Shown here: positions 62,441-64,000 of the stretch, piece by piece
Layout: every line of letters begins with the position of its first letter
Numbering within the stretch: position 1 is the first letter of the stretch
Origin: Rhodococcus sp. KRD162
Lineage (GTDB): Bacteria > Actinomycetota > Actinomycetes > Mycobacteriales > Mycobacteriaceae
DNA length: 64,000 nucleotides
Direction of reading: 5' to 3'
Assembly: GCF_017168335.1 (NCBI RefSeq)
Contig: NZ_JABFAU010000003.1
Span: 585,561-649,560, forward strand
Made by a program: the position numbers and the translations under genes
The notes under the pieces: generated by a model
The model's database searches: none
What the model saw: only the letters and a program-made list of their open reading frames with translations
What the model was told of the DNA's origin: nothing

Positions 62441-62476
62441 GGGCGAACGATACCGGCTGGGCTAGGCTCGTCAATC
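62441..62476. promoter_or_regulatory. Compact divergent promoter between yjbR and rpe
   Basis: In 36 bases there are two opposed TANNNT elements: TATCGT on the minus strand (62447-62452), six bases from the yjbR ATG, and TAGGCT on the plus strand (62463-62468), eight bases from rpe GTG 62477. Neither gene has a ribosome site. Both transcripts would be leaderless, and their upstream elements must lie within the opposite gene. Confidence 0.45.
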
Positions 62477-63151
62477 GTGGTTTCCCCGATGATTGCCCCC
62501 TCCATCCTGTCCGCCGATTTCGCCCGGCTCGCCGCCGAAGCCGAGGCCGTATCCGGGGCCGATTGGCTACATGTCGACGTCATGGACGCGCATTTCGTAC
62601 CCAACCTCACCCTCGGGCTTCCGATCGTGGAAAGTCTGTTGAAGGCGACGAGCATTCCGCTCGATTGTCACCTGATGATCGAGGATCCGGCGCGTTGGGC
62701 TCCGCCCTACGCCGAGGCGGGCGCGTACAACGTCACCTTCCACGCCGAGGCGAGCGACGACCCCTCCGCGGTGGCGCGCGACATCCGGGCCGCCGGTGGC
62801 AAAGCGGGCCTGTCCGTCAAGCCCGGAACCCCCATCGAGCCGTACCTCGAGATCCTGCGCGACTTCGACACACTGCTGGTGATGAGTGTGGAACCGGGAT
62901 TCGGCGGGCAGTCGTTCATGCCCGAGGTGCTCTCGAAAGCCGCGGCGGTTCGGAAATTGGTCGACTCCGGTGATCTGCGATTGGTGATCGAAATAGACGG
63001 GGGCATCAACTCCGACACGATCGAGCAAGCCGCGGAGGCAGGCATCGATTGCTTCGTCGCAGGATCGGCCGTCTACAACACCGACGACCCGGCCGCTGCC
63101 GTGCGCGGTCTGCGTGCCCGAGCCGCCCGCGCCTCGCACCACCTGTCGTAG
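62477..63151 (+). CDS. rpe: Ribulose-phosphate 3-epimerase
   Basis: A 224-residue TIM-barrel epimerase that interconverts ribulose 5-phosphate and xylulose 5-phosphate. Metal and catalytic residues appear in [37 protein letters not shown] and VEIDGGIN. GTG 62477 is used, with ATG 62489 as a minor alternative. Its stop overlaps the ribD start by one base. Pentose phosphate supply beside riboflavin synthesis makes sense, since ribulose 5-phosphate is a riboflavin precursor. Confidence 0.95.
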   Translation: MVSPMIAPSILSADFARLAAEAEAVSGADWLHVDVMDAHFVPNLTLGLPIVESLLKATSIPLDCHLMIEDPARWAPPYAEAGAYNVTFHAEASDDPSAVARDIRAAGGKAGLSVKPGTPIEPYLEILRDFDTLLVMSVEPGFGGQSFMPEVLSKAAAVRKLVDSGDLRLVIEIDGGINSDTIEQAAEAGIDCFVAGSAVYNTDDPAAAVRGLRARAARASHHLS

Positions 63152-64000
63152 TGGTTGCTCCGGGCGCCGTCTCGATCGCGGAGGCCATGGCCCTCGCCGT
63201 CGACGCATCCGAGACGGCCCGGGGAATCAGCAGCCCCAATCCCGCCGTCGGTGCGGTGATTCTCGACATCGACGGCACCGTCGTCGGCATCGGGTCGACG
63301 CGGCCGCCCGGCGGGCCTCACGCCGAGGTGGTCGCCCTGGCCGAGGCCGGGGATCGGGCCCGGGGCGGTACGGCGGTGGTGACGCTGGAGCCGTGCAACC
63401 ACACCGGCCGCACCGGACCGTGCTCGAAGGCCCTGATCGACGCAGGCATCGTCGCGGTCGTGCACGCCGTCGCCGATCCGAATCCACTCGCGTCCGGCGG
63501 CGCAGAGACCCTGCGCGCCGCGGGCGTTCGCGTCGAACAGGGAATCGGTGAACGTGAGGTGCGCCAGGGTCCGCTGCGAGCCTGGTTGCACAAGCAGCGC
63601 ACCGGGAGGCCGCACGTGACGTGGAAGTACGCCGCAACCCTCGACGGGCGCAGCGCCGCAGCAGATGGAACCAGCCAGTGGATCACCGGACCACAGGCGC
63701 GAGAGCACGTGCACACCGAGCGGGCCAAGCTCGACGCGATAGTCGTCGGCACCGGAACAGTCCTGGCGGACGACCCGCGGCTGACCGCACGCCAGCCCGA
63801 CGGCACCCTTGCTCCGCATCAGCCCGTGCGAGTCGTCGTGGGCTCGAGACCGACGCCCTCGACGGCGAGAATTCGTAATGCCGATGCGCGCACGATGTTC
63901 CTCGACACGCACGATCCGCTGGCGGTGATCGATGCGCTGGACGAGTACACCGACATCCAGATCGAAGGTGGTCCCACCTTGGCCGGCGCGTTCCTCGCTG
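63151..64000 (+). CDS. ribD: Bifunctional riboflavin deaminase/reductase RibD (5' part, cut by window end)
   Basis: The first 283 codons of a gene open to the window edge. The deaminase domain (about residues 8-150) has the zinc site HAEVVALAEA and PCNHTGRTGPC. The reductase domain then starts at HVTWKYAATLDGRSAAADGT (in part), SQWITGPQARE, and VGTGTVLADDPRLTAR. It catalyses the second and third steps of riboflavin synthesis. GTG 63151 overlaps the rpe stop by one base. The rest of the reductase domain lies beyond the window, as probably do other rib genes. Confidence 0.93.
   Translation, partial: MVAPGAVSIAEAMALAVDASETARGISSPNPAVGAVILDIDGTVVGIGSTRPPGGPHAEVVALAEAGDRARGGTAVVTLEPCNHTGRTGPCSKALIDAGIVAVVHAVADPNPLASGGAETLRAAGVRVEQGIGEREVRQGPLRAWLHKQRTGRPHVTWKYAATLDGRSAAADGTSQWITGPQAREHVHTERAKLDAIVVGTGTVLADDPRLTARQPDGTLAPHQPVRVVVGSRPTPSTARIRNADARTMFLDTHDPLAVIDALDEYTDIQIEGGPTLAGAFLA

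Overview
This window is a gene-dense, high-GC actinobacterial chromosome segment. Gene content and order match the order Mycobacteriales, and Rhodococcus or a close Nocardiaceae relative is the best guess. Supporting signs are frequent GTG/TTG starts, mIHF, an actinobacterial-type PriA without helicase motifs, the M. tuberculosis-like type 2 PyrF, and gene order shared with the M. tuberculosis Rv2592c-Rv2533c and Rv1379-Rv1409 regions (recalled, not searched). I see no prophage, insertion sequence, CRISPR array, rRNA or tRNA. No gap between genes reaches 300 bases.

Layout. (1) 1-8392: end of a probable ruvB, then yajC-secD-secF (protein export), an orphan solute-binding lipoprotein, apt and the bifunctional (p)ppGpp enzyme rel. 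(2) 8410-17482: a tandem pair of exported cyclophilins on the minus strand, an MBL-fold hydrolase with hisS, two unknown genes, a radical SAM protein, a neutral zinc metallopeptidase and aspS with a strong terminator. (3) 17517-25781: a frameshifted Pro/Gly-rich membrane protein, then three genes encoding a transglutaminase-DUF2126 protein, a circularly permuted ATP-grasp/alpha-E protein and a second transglutaminase. This three-gene set is the most promising poorly understood system here. (4) 25938-34043: a phosphotransferase-fold protein, rarA, and the alaS-ruvX-mltG-aroE run. (5) 34073-37738: a cluster of 18-bp repeats, a short prepilin peptidase and the shikimate genes aroC-aroK-aroB, ending in a bidirectional terminator. 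(6) 37757-40821: a small membrane protein, pepQ, efp and nusB. (7) 40890-49687: the pyrimidine operon pyrR-pyrB-pyrC-(membrane protein)-carA-carB-pyrF, with a recognisable PyrR RNA-binding loop just before the pyrR Shine-Dalgarno. (8) 49897-53851: mihF-gmk-rpoZ-coaBC-metK. (9) 53945-64000: priA, a Tat-exported cyclase-family protein, a membrane GGDEF protein, a PadR regulator with a Gly-rich extension, fmt-rsmB, a YjbR protein, rpe and the start of ribD.

Most genes are housekeeping: export, stringent response, tRNA charging, peptidoglycan chain-length control, aromatic and pyrimidine synthesis, and cofactor synthesis. Many neighbours overlap by 1-4 bases (ATGA, GTGA, TAATG), implying translational coupling. 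Several genes have a TANNNT -10-like element 6-8 bases before the start codon and no clear Shine-Dalgarno, which suggests leaderless transcripts.

Start codons were chosen by Shine-Dalgarno spacing, overlap with the upstream stop and recalled family length. Functional names rest on motifs and synteny judged by eye; no database search was run.
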